A stretch of 64,000 bases of DNA from Thermoanaerobaculia bacterium (GCA_030431255.1 JAUIJL010000028.1:53007-117006), one strand, 5' to 3'. Shown: positions 9,972 to 18,777, numbered from the stretch's first letter. Notes: a model not told the origin generated them from the sequence alone. A program made the numbers and translations.

Positions 9972-10256
9972 CAAACCGACGAGAACATTCATCCTCAAGT
10001 CATCCGAGATCTTGCGGCTCGAGGGAGAGACATCTGCTCCGTCATGGATCGCGGTCTACAGGGACGCGACGACACTGAGGTGCTTCGTGAAGCTCACAGG
10101 GAGCAGCGGGTGGTGATGACCCACGACAGCGACTTCGGCCGACTTGCTGTTCAAAGCGGCGAGATCTTTACCGGCATCCTCGACACCAGCGCTCCCACCG
10201 TCAGCCGTCAATGGACCATCGCCAAGGGTTGGTTGTTCAAACAGCTGAGATCTTGA
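9972..10256 (+). pseudogene. Decayed DUF5615 / PIN-like toxin gene
   Basis: The frame reads TDENIHPQVIRDLAARGRD, then DDTEVLREAHREQRVVMTHD, then SDFGRL, closely following the DUF5615 PIN-like pattern (acidic DEN near the N-terminus, THDSDFG in the core). A stop codon at 9969-9971 lies just before TDENIHP and no ATG, GTG or TTG precedes the conserved DEN segment, so the normal start is missing. An ATG at 10044 would give only a 70-residue piece lacking the first catalytic acid. No antitoxin gene is adjacent. I read it as a relic; a frameshift near 9960-9990 joining the ATG at 9949 is possible. Confidence 0.6.
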
Positions 10257-10354
10257 AGTGTTTGATAGACCCGGCGGCTGCTCACGTTGAGCGGATGATC
10301 GCATCCGGCGCTCAAGCAAGCCGAGTCGGCTCGTGCCGAAGCAGCTCGACTCGT

Positions 10355-10392
10355 CCTCACCGCGTCGGTGAGGCGGATCGATGAGCCGCCTC
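10355..10392. other. Two overlapping alternative hairpins
   Basis: CCTCACCG-CGT-CGGTGAGG (10355-10373) and GAGGCGG-ATCGATGAG-CCGCCTC (10370-10392) share the bases GAGG and so cannot form together. No long T-run follows on either strand. They lie between the toxin relic and the 3' end of the barrel gene and may act as a weak bidirectional terminator. Confidence 0.35.
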
Positions 10393-10427
10393 GTTCTTCG
10401 GCCGGAGAGCGGCGTGGGAGGAGGTGA

Positions 10428-11201
10428 TCAGTAGGTCAGAAGCAGACTGCCGAAAGCGCCTTCATATTCGAGGCTGAGCGGCACGTCGTCGACGGTGCCC
10501 TCGATCTCCAAGACGCGATAGCCGAGGCCCAGCCCGACACGCGGTGTGGGAAAAAAGCGCAGACCGATTTCCATATCGTTTAGGTCCACATCGTCCTCCG
10601 CAGACACGGACATTTCGGCGAAAAGCTGCAGACGGGAGGACGGCATCACCTCCACCAGCGCGCCGTAGGACAGGATCCCGCCCTCGAAATCCGTCGTTAC
10701 GCCCTCCGTTTGACCCAGCAGCGAAACGTCGATACCGGTCGAGCCGCGCACGCCTTTGGCCTCGACAAAGGGACCGATGCGCCACTTGCCCGGAGCGTTG
10801 CGAAATTGCCAGCCCAGGGCAACGCCGCCGTAGTCGAACTCTAGAAAGCTGCTCAGCCCCACGGCGACCGGGATATCACCACCCGGCAGCTCGAAATTGA
10901 AGTCGAGGTCCTGGGTGCCGGCGGAGCTCAGAGTCTGATAGCGGGCCCGGAGAAAGATCCCGGCGCCGGGCCGAACCGTCAACCGCCCCTCGAGCGATTC
11001 GTCGACGTCCATATCCAGCAAGACCTGGGGATTGATCTCTGCCGGGACTCCGTCCACAAAGGCCGAGCCGGTAAAATCCGAAGTCCAATAACGGGCCTCC
11101 AGCTCGAGCGCGGAGCCGAGCAAATAGGAGGCGTCGGCCGGCACGCTCAGCAGACCGAGAAGAACGAGGTGGACGGCGAGGAGGCGGTGGGTCGACGACA
11201 T
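10428..11201 (-). CDS. Outer-membrane beta-barrel protein
   Basis: 257 residues from the ATG at 11201, preceded by AGGAGCTCTCT. The first 24 residues are a signal peptide (MSSTHRLLAVHLVLLGLLSV...ADA). The remainder alternates short amphipathic beta-strands ending in aromatic residues (ELEARYW, GIFLRARYQTL, YGGVALGWQF, IGLRFFPTPRVGLGLGYR) and finishes with the last strand GAFGSLLLTY, with an aromatic C-terminal residue as expected for a BAM-inserted barrel of about 10-12 strands. Function beyond an outer-membrane role is unknown. An N-terminal extension of the open frame to 11435 lacks a ribosome site and is not used. Confidence 0.75.
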   Translation of the reverse strand: MSSTHRLLAVHLVLLGLLSVPADASYLLGSALELEARYWTSDFTGSAFVDGVPAEINPQVLLDMDVDESLEGRLTVRPGAGIFLRARYQTLSSAGTQDLDFNFELPGGDIPVAVGLSSFLEFDYGGVALGWQFRNAPGKWRIGPFVEAKGVRGSTGIDVSLLGQTEGVTTDFEGGILSYGALVEVMPSSRLQLFAEMSVSAEDDVDLNDMEIGLRFFPTPRVGLGLGYRVLEIEGTVDDVPLSLEYEGAFGSLLLTY

Positions 11202-11528
11202 AGAGAGCTCCTGCGAGGGCATTCGGATCGTCCCGGAACCGTCACAATGAGCTCCGAGTTGCCCTATCTTCGCATAAACATTGACAAAACGGGCTTCTCG
11301 ATCCAGTTGAGGTGGGGAAATTTCCGCCCCCTGAGGAATGGGACGAAGAAAGAGTGAAGGCTTGGACGAAAGACGTAGCCCCGCGTCGGAGCGAGCCGAA
11401 TCTTTTCGTTCGACCGACGGTTCCCGGATGAGCATCTTGAAATCGTCGGGATGAAGACAACTTGAGTCGCCGACAAAACGTCAGGTTGTTCAAGCAGCTG
11501 AGACCTGAGACCCGCCGCTGACGGAGCG
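11202..11528. other. Intergenic, 327 bp
   Basis: Between two leftward genes. It holds the ribosome site of the barrel gene at its left end and a possible toxin-gene tail relic at its right end. Nothing else is seen. Confidence 0.4.
11462..11521 (+). pseudogene. Possible tail of a second DUF5615-like gene
   Basis: One frame reads LSRRQNVRLFKQLRPETRR followed by a stop. It matches the end of the relic at 10256 (VSRQ, a short insert, then WLFKQLRS) in sequence and phase, and the bases GGTTGTTCAA-CAGCTGAGA are shared apart from one change. This looks like the stub of a duplicated copy. The short length limits confidence. Confidence 0.35.
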
Positions 11529-13910
11529 TCACTCGGCTTTCAACGCGATGATCGGATCCGCTCTCGTCGCCCGCCGCGCCGGCAGCCAGGCTGCGAGGGT
11601 CGCACAGGCCCCGAGCAGAGCGACCACCGTCCCGAAGACCAAGGGATCGGTCGGCGTGACACCGAAAAGGAAACCTCCGAGCAAACGTGTGAAACCGAGC
11701 GCGGCCAACGCGCCGACCACGATGCCGACGGCAACGGGTCGGAGCGCACGAGCCAGGGTCGTCCGGACGACATCTCCCCCCGTGGCACCCAGCGCCAGCC
11801 GAATACCGTTTTCGCGAGTACGCTGGACGACCGCATTCCACGTGACGCCGAAGACCCCTAGGGCACTGAGCATGAGCGCTAAGGCGCCGAAAAGGGAGAA
11901 GAGGGTGGTGAGCAGCCGAGAGTCCGTCAGTGTGCGGTGGATCAGCTCATCGATCGTGGCGACGTCGGTGATCGGAACCCTCGGGTCTACGGACCAGATC
12001 GCTTCTTCGAGAGCCGGAAGCACCGCCGGCACATCGGCCGCAAGACGTACGACGAGCGCCATGCGGGTTGCCCACGAGGCCTGCTTCAGCGGTAGATAGA
12101 CCTGCGGCTTCGATGCCTGGTCGAGGCGATGCTGACGAAAATCAGCCACCACACCGACCACGGTGAACCAAGGCTGATCCTCCTCGAAATAGAGCATCTT
12201 GCCCACCGCGCTTTGCTCACCCCAGAGCTGCCGCGCCAGGGACTGGTTGATCAGACCGACCTGAGGTGCCTCGGCATGGTCGCTGTCGGCGAGGGCTCGC
12301 CCTTGCACTAAGGGGATATCGAGGGTCTCCAACAGCCCGGGCGTCATGACGCGAACGCTTACCGACCTCGCCAAGGACACTTGCTGGCCCGGTAGCGTGA
12401 AGGAAAGGCTGACGTCTCCCGGTGTCATCGGGAGTCGATCGATCACCGCGACCCGTTCGACTCCCGCTACCGCGGCGGCTTGCTCGGCCACCTGCTCGAA
12501 GTAGCCGAGGCGCTCGGCGTCGTCCCGATACGACCCGGCCGGCGGCTTGAGATTCAGGGTGAGGATTCGATGGGTCGAGAAACCGACATCGACTCCGAGC
12601 CGCTCTTGGAAGCTCCTGACCAACAGCCCGGCACCGACCACCAGAACCACAGCCAAGGCGATTTCGGCGGCGATCAACAAGTGGTTGGGACGCTGATTCG
12701 ACACCGTCTGGCTGCGGCGGGTACCCGAAATGAGCGCCGAACGCTGATCGATACGCCCGGCCCGCAGCGCCGGCGCGAGACCGAAGACGAGGCCGGACAC
12801 CACCGCCAACACGATGGCGAAGATCAATACCGGCTCGTCGAGACGGATCTGCGAGATCCGAGGCACGCTCGAAGGAAGCTGATCAATCAGCGCGCTCAGG
12901 GTCCAGGATCCCACCAGGATTCCGAGGGCGCCGCCGAGGAGCGACAACATCGTGCTTTCCATGAGCACCTGAGCGGCCAGTCGCAGGCGGCCCGCGCCGA
13001 GGGCGCTGCGCAAGGCCAGCTCCCGGCGACGACCCGCAATCCTCACGAGCAATAGATTGGCAACGTTGGCACAGACGATCAGGAGCACCAGACCCACCGC
13101 GCCGAATAAGAGCATGAAGGTCGACCGCACGTCTCCGACCAGGTGCTCATGCCAAGGCACGACGGTCCCACCCTCGAGCCCGGTGACATAACCCGGCCGT
13201 TCCTCGTTGTAGCTCGCCAAAGCGGATCTAAGGTCGTCCGTGGCCCGCTGGGCAGTGACTCCCGGTGCCAGCCGGGCCAACATCATGTAACCGAAGCGGT
13301 CGGCGTGCAGCTCATCCGCGGGATCGATTTCAATCGGCACCCAGATCTGTGAGCGCTCGTCGAGGGGGATGTAGGACTCCGGCATCACTCCAACGATCGT
13401 GTAGGGGTTGCCGTCGAGCCTCACCGAGCGCCCGATCACTTCCGGATCCCCCGCAAGGCGGCGATGCCACAGGCCGTGACTGACCACGGCGACCCCGCCA
13501 CGGCCGGGATCGTTCTCCTCCGGATGAAAACCGCGGCCGAGGACCGGCGACACGCCCACGACCTGAAAATGCTCGGCAGTGACCGCCGCCCCGCGGAGCT
13601 CTTCCGGATTCCCGTCGCCGGCCATCGAATAGGTGGTGGTACGGTACAAGGCTATGCCGTCATAGGTGGACTCTCGCTCCTGAAGGTGCAGGAAAAACTC
13701 TTCATTGGTCGGCGATTCCACCCACACACGGACCAGGGACGAGGCATCTGGATACGGCAGAGGCGCCAACAAGACCCCACGGGTGACGCTGAAGATCGCC
13801 GTATTCGCCCCGATGCCGAGGGCCAGGGTGAGCACGGCAAAGAAGGTGAGCATAGGGCTTCGGCGCAGAGCGCGCACCGCGTATCGCAAGTCTCGGGTCC
13901 AGGTTTCCAT
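11529..13910 (-). CDS. ADOP-type MacB/FtsX permease
   Basis: 793 residues. The opening METWTRDLRYAVRALRRSPM and TLALGIGANTAIFSV are hallmarks of acidobacterial duplicated orphan permeases: one chain holding two MacB periplasmic-core plus FtsX membrane units. First TM near residues 20-42, then a periplasmic domain, three TMs around 265-380, a linker with a TM near 410, a second periplasmic domain, and three C-terminal TMs (final RATRADPIIALKAE). It has no ATPase domain and no ATPase gene beside it, as usual for orphans. The ATG at 13910 follows AAGGAGG. The family is thought to help export or envelope remodelling; the cargo here is unknown. A second ADOP lies at 24345. Confidence 0.9.
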   Translation of the reverse strand: METWTRDLRYAVRALRRSPMLTFFAVLTLALGIGANTAIFSVTRGVLLAPLPYPDASSLVRVWVESPTNEEFFLHLQERESTYDGIALYRTTTYSMAGDGNPEELRGAAVTAEHFQVVGVSPVLGRGFHPEENDPGRGGVAVVSHGLWHRRLAGDPEVIGRSVRLDGNPYTIVGVMPESYIPLDERSQIWVPIEIDPADELHADRFGYMMLARLAPGVTAQRATDDLRSALASYNEERPGYVTGLEGGTVVPWHEHLVGDVRSTFMLLFGAVGLVLLIVCANVANLLLVRIAGRRRELALRSALGAGRLRLAAQVLMESTMLSLLGGALGILVGSWTLSALIDQLPSSVPRISQIRLDEPVLIFAIVLAVVSGLVFGLAPALRAGRIDQRSALISGTRRSQTVSNQRPNHLLIAAEIALAVVLVVGAGLLVRSFQERLGVDVGFSTHRILTLNLKPPAGSYRDDAERLGYFEQVAEQAAAVAGVERVAVIDRLPMTPGDVSLSFTLPGQQVSLARSVSVRVMTPGLLETLDIPLVQGRALADSDHAEAPQVGLINQSLARQLWGEQSAVGKMLYFEEDQPWFTVVGVVADFRQHRLDQASKPQVYLPLKQASWATRMALVVRLAADVPAVLPALEEAIWSVDPRVPITDVATIDELIHRTLTDSRLLTTLFSLFGALALMLSALGVFGVTWNAVVQRTRENGIRLALGATGGDVVRTTLARALRPVAVGIVVGALAALGFTRLLGGFLFGVTPTDPLVFGTVVALLGACATLAAWLPARRATRADPIIALKAE

Positions 13911-13940
13911 CAGACATCAGCCTCCTTGCCCAACTGGATT

Positions 13941-13956
13941 TGCACGCGGCGTGCCG
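13941..13956 (-). promoter_or_regulatory. Sigma54-like promoter for the ADOP gene
   Basis: On the leftward strand the bases read CGGCACGCCGCGTGCA, with GG and GC separated by exactly 10 bases as in the TGGCACG-N4-TTGCA consensus (two mismatches). It lies about 30 bases from the start codon, leaving room for the AAGGAGG site. GC-rich DNA gives such matches by chance, so this is tentative. Confidence 0.35.
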
Positions 13957-14158
13957 GCTCGCCAAGGGACCCACAGCCCAAGAAGCCTGGGTCGTTCGCC
14001 CACCGACCTCCCAGAGAATGTCCGATTTTGGAATCGGGATCTTCAAGATCGAACAACATCAGAATTTCTTGACGGGTTCGGGCACGGAATCTCGCCGATC
14101 TTTCAAAGCAGGGCCATTGCTGAAAGGCAAGGGCCTCAAGAAGGAGGTGAGGCACACC

Positions 14159-14212
14159 ATGCAAGCTCAAACACAGCTGCGTGCCGGTGACGGCGCCATC
14201 GGAGGAGGTTGA
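14159..14212 (+). CDS. 17-codon small protein with very strong ribosome site
   Basis: Encodes MQAQTQLRAGDGAIGGG. The ATG is preceded, with an 8-base spacer, by AAGGAGGTGA (14141-14150), nearly a full match to the 16S anti-Shine-Dalgarno sequence. The stop is followed within 10 bases by a GC-rich hairpin and T-tracts, so the unit looks like a complete, heavily translated mini-gene. The peptide is polar, glycine-rich at its end, and has no signal or membrane segment. I do not recognise the family with certainty; the Q-T-x-x-x-AG pattern weakly recalls short peptides of the form MKxxTxVKAG that I remember from other genomes. A RiPP precursor, a toxin or a translated leader are alternatives. It lies upstream of the kinase gene but is separated from it by the terminator. 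Confidence 0.55.
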   Translation: MQAQTQLRAGDGAIGGG

Positions 14213-14218
14213 GACGGC

Positions 14219-14252
14219 AGCTCCGGAGCGACGCTCCGGAGCTTTTCCTTTT
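14219..14252 (+). terminator. Rho-independent terminator after the small gene
   Basis: AGCTCCGGAGCG and CGCTCCGGAGCT form an almost loop-less 10-12 bp stem, followed by TTTT-CC-TTTT. It ends the transcript of the 17-codon gene and shows that the kinase must start downstream. Confidence 0.8.
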
Positions 14253-14312
14253 GAGACCCCCCGACGCGATCTGACGGCATGGGGGCCCAGGTCTTATATA
14301 TTCTTTGCTTGG

Positions 14313-17300
14313 ATGCACCCACGGAACGCAGATCCCGACGCGACGGCCGTCCAAGGCCGTGACCACGACCTGGACCCTGGCCTGGACCACGGTCTCGACC
14401 CTGGTCTGGACCCCGACGTCGACCTCGACCCTGGCACAGGCGCCGAGCCCGAGCCGATAAGCGCCATGTCGACCCCTTCGCCGGCTTCTCAGGCGGAGAC
14501 CTTTTTGGGGCGCTTTATCCTGAGAGGGCGCATCGGTTCTGGTGGAATGGGTGAGGTGTGGGAAGCGTGGGACCCTCACCTCCAACGGCCTGTGGCGATC
14601 AAGCGCTTACAGGTGCTCGACCCGCTTTCCCAACGCCGTTTCCTGCGCGAGGCGCGGCTCCAGGCGTCGCTCGCCCACCCCGGTATCTGCCCGGTCTTTG
14701 AGGTCGGCCAGCTCGATGGCCTGCCCTATCTGGTCATGCCTCGGCTCGACGGGCAGCCCCTGGACCAAGCGAGCCGGGAGCTGCCCCTCGAATCGAAGCT
14801 CTTGCTTTTCAGCCAGGTGGCGGACGCGGTGCATGCCGCCCACCGCCAGGGCTTGATCCACCGCGACCTCAAACCGTCCAACATCCTGGTCGAGAGCCCG
14901 GACCACGGTCCGCCACGGCCGATCGTGCTCGATTTCGGCATCGCCCGCCCCGCGTCCGGAGCGGGATCGGAAGGCGCCGACTTGACCGCCACCGGCCAAG
15001 TGGTGGGCACGCCTGCGTATATGGCGCCCGAGCAAGTGCGGGGCGAAGCCCACCGCCTCGATCGCCGAACCGACGTTTACGCCCTCGGCGCCACCCTCTA
15101 CCGCCTGCTCGCCGGACGTCCGCCCCACGAGGGTCATGGCGGCACCCTGATGGTGCGCATCCTGCGGGAGACTCCGGCCCGGCTGCGTCCCGGGGGCATC
15201 CCGGCGGATGTCGAGGCCATCGTCTTCCGATGTTTGGAGAAAGACCCCGGGCGTCGCTACGACTCTGCCCTGGCCTTGGCCGAAGACCTACGACGCTACC
15301 TCGAAGGGCAGCCGGTGCTCGCCCGACGCATCGGCCTGCGGGTTCGACTGGCCAAATGGCTGGGCCGTCACCGGGCCGCGGCGCGAGTGGCGGCGGTCGC
15401 GGCTCTGGCGGTGCTCGGCGCCCTCGGCTGGGCAACGTGGTCCAATTGGCGGTCCGAAGAGCTGCAACGGCTGGCGCGACGATTCGGTGCCGAGGTCGAG
15501 CAGATCGAGGCCTTGGTGCGCTATTCCCACCTGGTTCCGCTACACGATCTGCGGCCGGACCAAGCCCAGCTGCGCCGACGGCTCGACGCCCTTCGCGCCC
15601 ACCTCGACCATGCCGACAGCACCACCCGGGCCTTGGCCCACCACGCCCTCGGCCGAGGGCGGCTCGCCCTCGACGAGCTGGAGGCGGCCCGGCTGCATCT
15701 GGAGACGGCGCATCAGCTCCAACCCGAAGACCCGGAGATCGCCGTCGACCTCGGACGGGCGCTGTCGGAGCTCTACCGCGACCGACTGACGGCCCTGGAG
15801 CGCCTCGGCGACCGCGAGCGCACCGACTCGGTCCGCGAGCAGCTGCGTCGGCGGCTCGACGCCACCTTCGGCCCACCGGCCGAGCAACAACACCAGCTGG
15901 CGCGACGCTTCAGCGAGCCGGCCCGCGCCTTGCTCGCCTCGGGCAGCCTGCCCGCGGGTCGGGATGCCGTGATGCTCCAGGCTCTACGCCTCTTCCACGG
16001 CGGGCGTCCCGCCGAGGCCCTCGACCAGCTGACCCACGCGCCGAAGGGTCCTTCTTGGGATTATGAGCGCAAACGGCTCGAAGGGGATATCCGACGCAGC
16101 TGGGCCGTCACTCTGCCGGCGGAGGCCGATGACGAGAACGCGGTGGACGCGGGCGCCGAAGCGGCCGGCCGACAGCTGGAGCTAGCCCGTCAAGCCTATG
16201 CCGAGGCCCTGGCGGTGGCCGAGAGCAACGCCGCGATTCTGCGCGACGATGCTCAGACCGTCTATTTGCAAATACGGCTGGGGCTGGCGCCGCCGGAGCG
16301 GATCGAGCCCCTGGTCGATGAAGGGTTGGAGCGCTTGCGCCGGGCCCGGATCGCCGCGCCGGACGATGCCCGCGGCCGGCTGTGGAGCGCACGCCTTCTG
16401 CTGCTCGCCGCCGAGCAGAGGATCGAGCGGGCGCGGGATCCACTTTCCCGGCTGGAGCCCGCTGTCGAGGCCGCCGAACGCGCGCTCGAGCTGGGTGGCG
16501 ATACCTCGATCGCTTGGTATTTGCTCGGCCGCTGCCACTGGCAGCGGGCGCGATGGGCGCTGGATCGCGGCGAGGATCCCGAGCCCCATTTCGCCGCGGT
16601 GACCCAGGCGTTCGAGAAGGTGGCGAACGAGCACCGGGGTTATGCCTACTTCACGTCCCTGGGACTGCTGCACATGAGCCGAGCGGGACGGCGGGCAGAG
16701 CTGGGTCTCGACGTCGGCCAGGCTTATGAGAGATCGATCGACGCCTATCGACGGGCGGCCGAGCTGCACTCCGCCCCCTTTGCCGCGCTCGCCAATCTAG
16801 GAATCAGCCTCTTCAACGCGTCGTCCCAGGACGCCCGCCATCGGCTGGATCTGCTGCACCAGTCCCTCGCCACCTTCGAGCAGGCTCGTGGGCTCGACCC
16901 GGACCACATGCTGCCCCACTACTACCTCGGGCTCGGTCATCTGCGCTTGGCCCAGGAGGGCGACCGGGCGAGCCCTACCCTCGACACCGCTCAGGCCGAT
17001 CAGGCCGCAAGCCATCTCGAGCAAGCTGTCCGTTTGTCCCCGGACCGCTTCCAACCCTGGGTGGCCTCGGGGGAGCTCTTCCACCTACGAGCCCTCAACG
17101 CCTACAACCGCGGCACGGATCCCAGCCCGCTGTTCGCCCAGGCTCGCCGAGCCCACGGCCGCGCGCTCGAGCTGGCTCCCGACCATGGGACGGCCCTGCT
17201 CAATCTGGCCTGGACAGTCTACTTCGAAGGCAAATTCGCCCTGCGGCGAGGCCGAGACGCTTCATCGCTGCTCGCCGAGGCGGAGGATTTATGCCGGCGA

Positions 17301-17831
17301 TCCCTGGCGGCCCGTCGACGAGCCCATGCTTTGCTTTGCCTGGGCAGCGCGCGCCGCTTGCAGGCCGAGGCTCTGATCGCTCCGCTCACCTCGGGGCCGA
17401 GCGGAGAGATCCAAGACCGTGCCGTCGACACGAGCGCCGAGCTCGAGGCCGCCGTGCGCGAGCGTCTCGACGAGGCGGAGCGGTGTTTCGAGGCCATGCT
17501 CGCGGATGGCGAGCATGCGGAAGCGCGCCGCTCGCTCGGCCGTCTCTTCACCCTCGAAGCCCACCGACAACGCCGACGGGGCGCGGATCCAAGACCCGCT
17601 CTGGACCGGGCGCGCCGGGAGCTGGACCAGGCGCTGGAGCTTGCGGGTGAGCAGTTTTTCTTCTTGCTCGCCGACGCCCACTGGCATCTGGAATACGCCG
17701 CCGGCCTCGAACCGGCCGATGCCGCCGAGGCGCTGGCCGAGGCCCGCCGCGCCCTTGAGCAAGCCCGCCCCAAAGCCCCCGACTCGCCTGAGCTCGAGCG
17801 GCTGTCGATCGGACTGGCAGAACCTAGGTAG
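14313..17831 (+). CDS. Ser/Thr protein kinase with C-terminal TPR region
   Basis: About 1172 residues. The kinase domain (about 65-340) has the glycine loop GSGGMGEVW (residue 75), Lys97 in VAIKRL, catalytic HRDLKPSN (His183-Asp185), DFG at 207 and APEQ, the PknB/Pkn class. A membrane segment follows near 355-380 (AAVAALAVLGALGW), then about 790 residues of helical TPR-like repeats. The sensor part would be outside the inner membrane. The start is uncertain: ATG 14313 gives an N-terminal LDPG/LDHG repeat tail and lies 10 bases after a TATATT box; ATG 14466 would start just before the kinase fold. The terminator at 14219 rules out anything earlier. The kinase stop overlaps the stop of the convergent gene by 8 bases. 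An FHA-containing activator encoded at 20572 is a possible partner. Confidence 0.85.
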   Translation: MHPRNADPDATAVQGRDHDLDPGLDHGLDPGLDPDVDLDPGTGAEPEPISAMSTPSPASQAETFLGRFILRGRIGSGGMGEVWEAWDPHLQRPVAIKRLQVLDPLSQRRFLREARLQASLAHPGICPVFEVGQLDGLPYLVMPRLDGQPLDQASRELPLESKLLLFSQVADAVHAAHRQGLIHRDLKPSNILVESPDHGPPRPIVLDFGIARPASGAGSEGADLTATGQVVGTPAYMAPEQVRGEAHRLDRRTDVYALGATLYRLLAGRPPHEGHGGTLMVRILRETPARLRPGGIPADVEAIVFRCLEKDPGRRYDSALALAEDLRRYLEGQPVLARRIGLRVRLAKWLGRHRAAARVAAVAALAVLGALGWATWSNWRSEELQRLARRFGAEVEQIEALVRYSHLVPLHDLRPDQAQLRRRLDALRAHLDHADSTTRALAHHALGRGRLALDELEAARLHLETAHQLQPEDPEIAVDLGRALSELYRDRLTALERLGDRERTDSVREQLRRRLDATFGPPAEQQHQLARRFSEPARALLASGSLPAGRDAVMLQALRLFHGGRPAEALDQLTHAPKGPSWDYERKRLEGDIRRSWAVTLPAEADDENAVDAGAEAAGRQLELARQAYAEALAVAESNAAILRDDAQTVYLQIRLGLAPPERIEPLVDEGLERLRRARIAAPDDARGRLWSARLLLLAAEQRIERARDPLSRLEPAVEAAERALELGGDTSIAWYLLGRCHWQRARWALDRGEDPEPHFAAVTQAFEKVANEHRGYAYFTSLGLLHMSRAGRRAELGLDVGQAYERSIDAYRRAAELHSAPFAALANLGISLFNASSQDARHRLDLLHQSLATFEQARGLDPDHMLPHYYLGLGHLRLAQEGDRASPTLDTAQADQAASHLEQAVRLSPDRFQPWVASGELFHLRALNAYNRGTDPSPLFAQARRAHGRALELAPDHGTALLNLAWTVYFEGKFALRRGRDASSLLAEAEDLCRRSLAARRRAHALLCLGSARRLQAEALIAPLTSGPSGEIQDRAVDTSAELEAAVRERLDEAERCFEAMLADGEHAEARRSLGRLFTLEAHRQRRRGADPRPALDRARRELDQALELAGEQFFFLLADAHWHLEYAAGLEPADAAEALAEARRALEQARPKAPDSPELERLSIGLAEPR

Positions 17832-18477
17832 GCGGCTCCACCACGATCTCGACGTGCTCGGTGCCTCCGGTCTGGCCCTTGCCCAGAACCGTCGGGGCGG
17901 CCTTCGCCGTCAGGCTGACGGTGGCCACGCAACCGAATCCGGTCACCGGCACCTCTACCTCCGAGCCGGTGAGGGGCTGGGGCTCGCCCCCCGGTTGCAG
18001 AATGGAGACCTGGCTCAGCTGATCGGCGGAAGCCTGAACCTTTAGACCCAGCGATTCCTTTCCATCCATGCGCTGATACGCCCATTGGGAGACGCGGAGC
18101 GACGAGCCGATCTCGCGCACCAAAAAACCGGTCTTGTCGAGATCGCCGTCGGGGGTGACCACCAAGCGGCAGCCCTCCACGGACAAAGCACCGCTCTCCA
18201 GGCGAAAGCCGTATTCGCCGTCGGCGTCTTTGGCGACGACGAAATCCACGGGCGCGCCCCCTTCGAGTATGAACGCAGAGCCACAGCCGACAAACGGCGT
18301 CGCCCCGCCGTCAAAGGTCACCGTCACCCCGGCCGCAGAGATCGTCTCGACCATCAAAACGACTCGGCTGCCGGCCCGAAGATGACCGGTGTAGAGCCGG
18401 GCGGGGTCTCCCTCGACATGAATGACGACGGTATTAGAAGCGTCTTGCGTGGCTTGCGTGGAAGAGAATTGCGACAT
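17824..18477 (-). CDS. Unknown 217-residue beta-rich protein
   Basis: I do not recognise this family. The ATG at 18477 is chosen over the one six bases earlier because AGGAG lies at the right distance from it and overlaps the earlier one. There is no signal peptide (MSQFSSTQATQDASNTVVIHVEG). The sequence is beta-rich and acidic, with repeated strand patterns (VVLMVETISAAGVTVTFDGG, YGFRLESGALSVEGCRLVV) and a C-terminal VSLTAKAAPTVLGKG. It could be a small phosphopeptide- or ligand-binding beta-sandwich. Its 3' end overlaps the kinase gene by 8 bases tail to tail, so the two transcripts may interfere. Any link to the kinase is inference from position. Confidence 0.65.
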   Translation of the reverse strand: MSQFSSTQATQDASNTVVIHVEGDPARLYTGHLRAGSRVVLMVETISAAGVTVTFDGGATPFVGCGSAFILEGGAPVDFVVAKDADGEYGFRLESGALSVEGCRLVVTPDGDLDKTGFLVREIGSSLRVSQWAYQRMDGKESLGLKVQASADQLSQVSILQPGGEPQPLTGSEVEVPVTGFGCVATVSLTAKAAPTVLGKGQTGGTEHVEIVVEPPT

Positions 18478-18514
18478 GGACATCTCCTGAAGTCAACGAC
18501 CGGCCCCGAGCGCC

Positions 18515-18570
18515 GATCCGTGAATGACGATCCGTGAATGACGATCCGTGAATGACGATCCGTGAATAAA
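18515..18570. repeat. 14-bp tandem repeat, four copies
   Basis: GATCCGTGAATGAC is repeated head to tail four times, the last copy ending in AATAAA. It lies just upstream of the 217-residue gene's start and so falls in its promoter or leader. Confidence 0.9.
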
Positions 18571-18672
18571 AGTAGCTACCGAAGGCCTGAGCAAGGTCGA
18601 TGCCACCTTGCGACCGACACCCCCGACGACTACAACGCCGCTTGCGGGACGGACGCCGGCGGCGGTCGGCTC

Positions 18673-18721
18673 GGATTGACGTCAATCTGCCGAGCTCGAT
18701 GTTCGCTTTTGACGTCAATCC
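18673..18721. promoter_or_regulatory. Paired TTGACGTCAA palindromes, operator-like
   Basis: ATTGACGTCAAT (18675-18686) is a perfect palindrome; a second TTGACGTCAA is centred 33 bp away (18709-18718), and GGATTGACGTCAA and TTGACGTCAATCC form a perfect 13-bp inverted repeat. Spacing near three helical turns suits cooperative binding of two dimers. It lies about 60 bases before a sigma54-like promoter and 165 bases before the cytochrome-like gene, and could be an enhancer site for either neighbour. Confidence 0.5.
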
Positions 18722-18777
18722 AAGCCGATCGGAGCCCATGACGAGCTTTGGCGGCAGGAAAACCGGGGGCACCACCC

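Noticed and set aside
10044..10256. An intact 70-residue toxin gene
   Set aside because: Homologous sequence continues upstream of its ATG (TDENIHP), so the ATG is internal to a broken gene.
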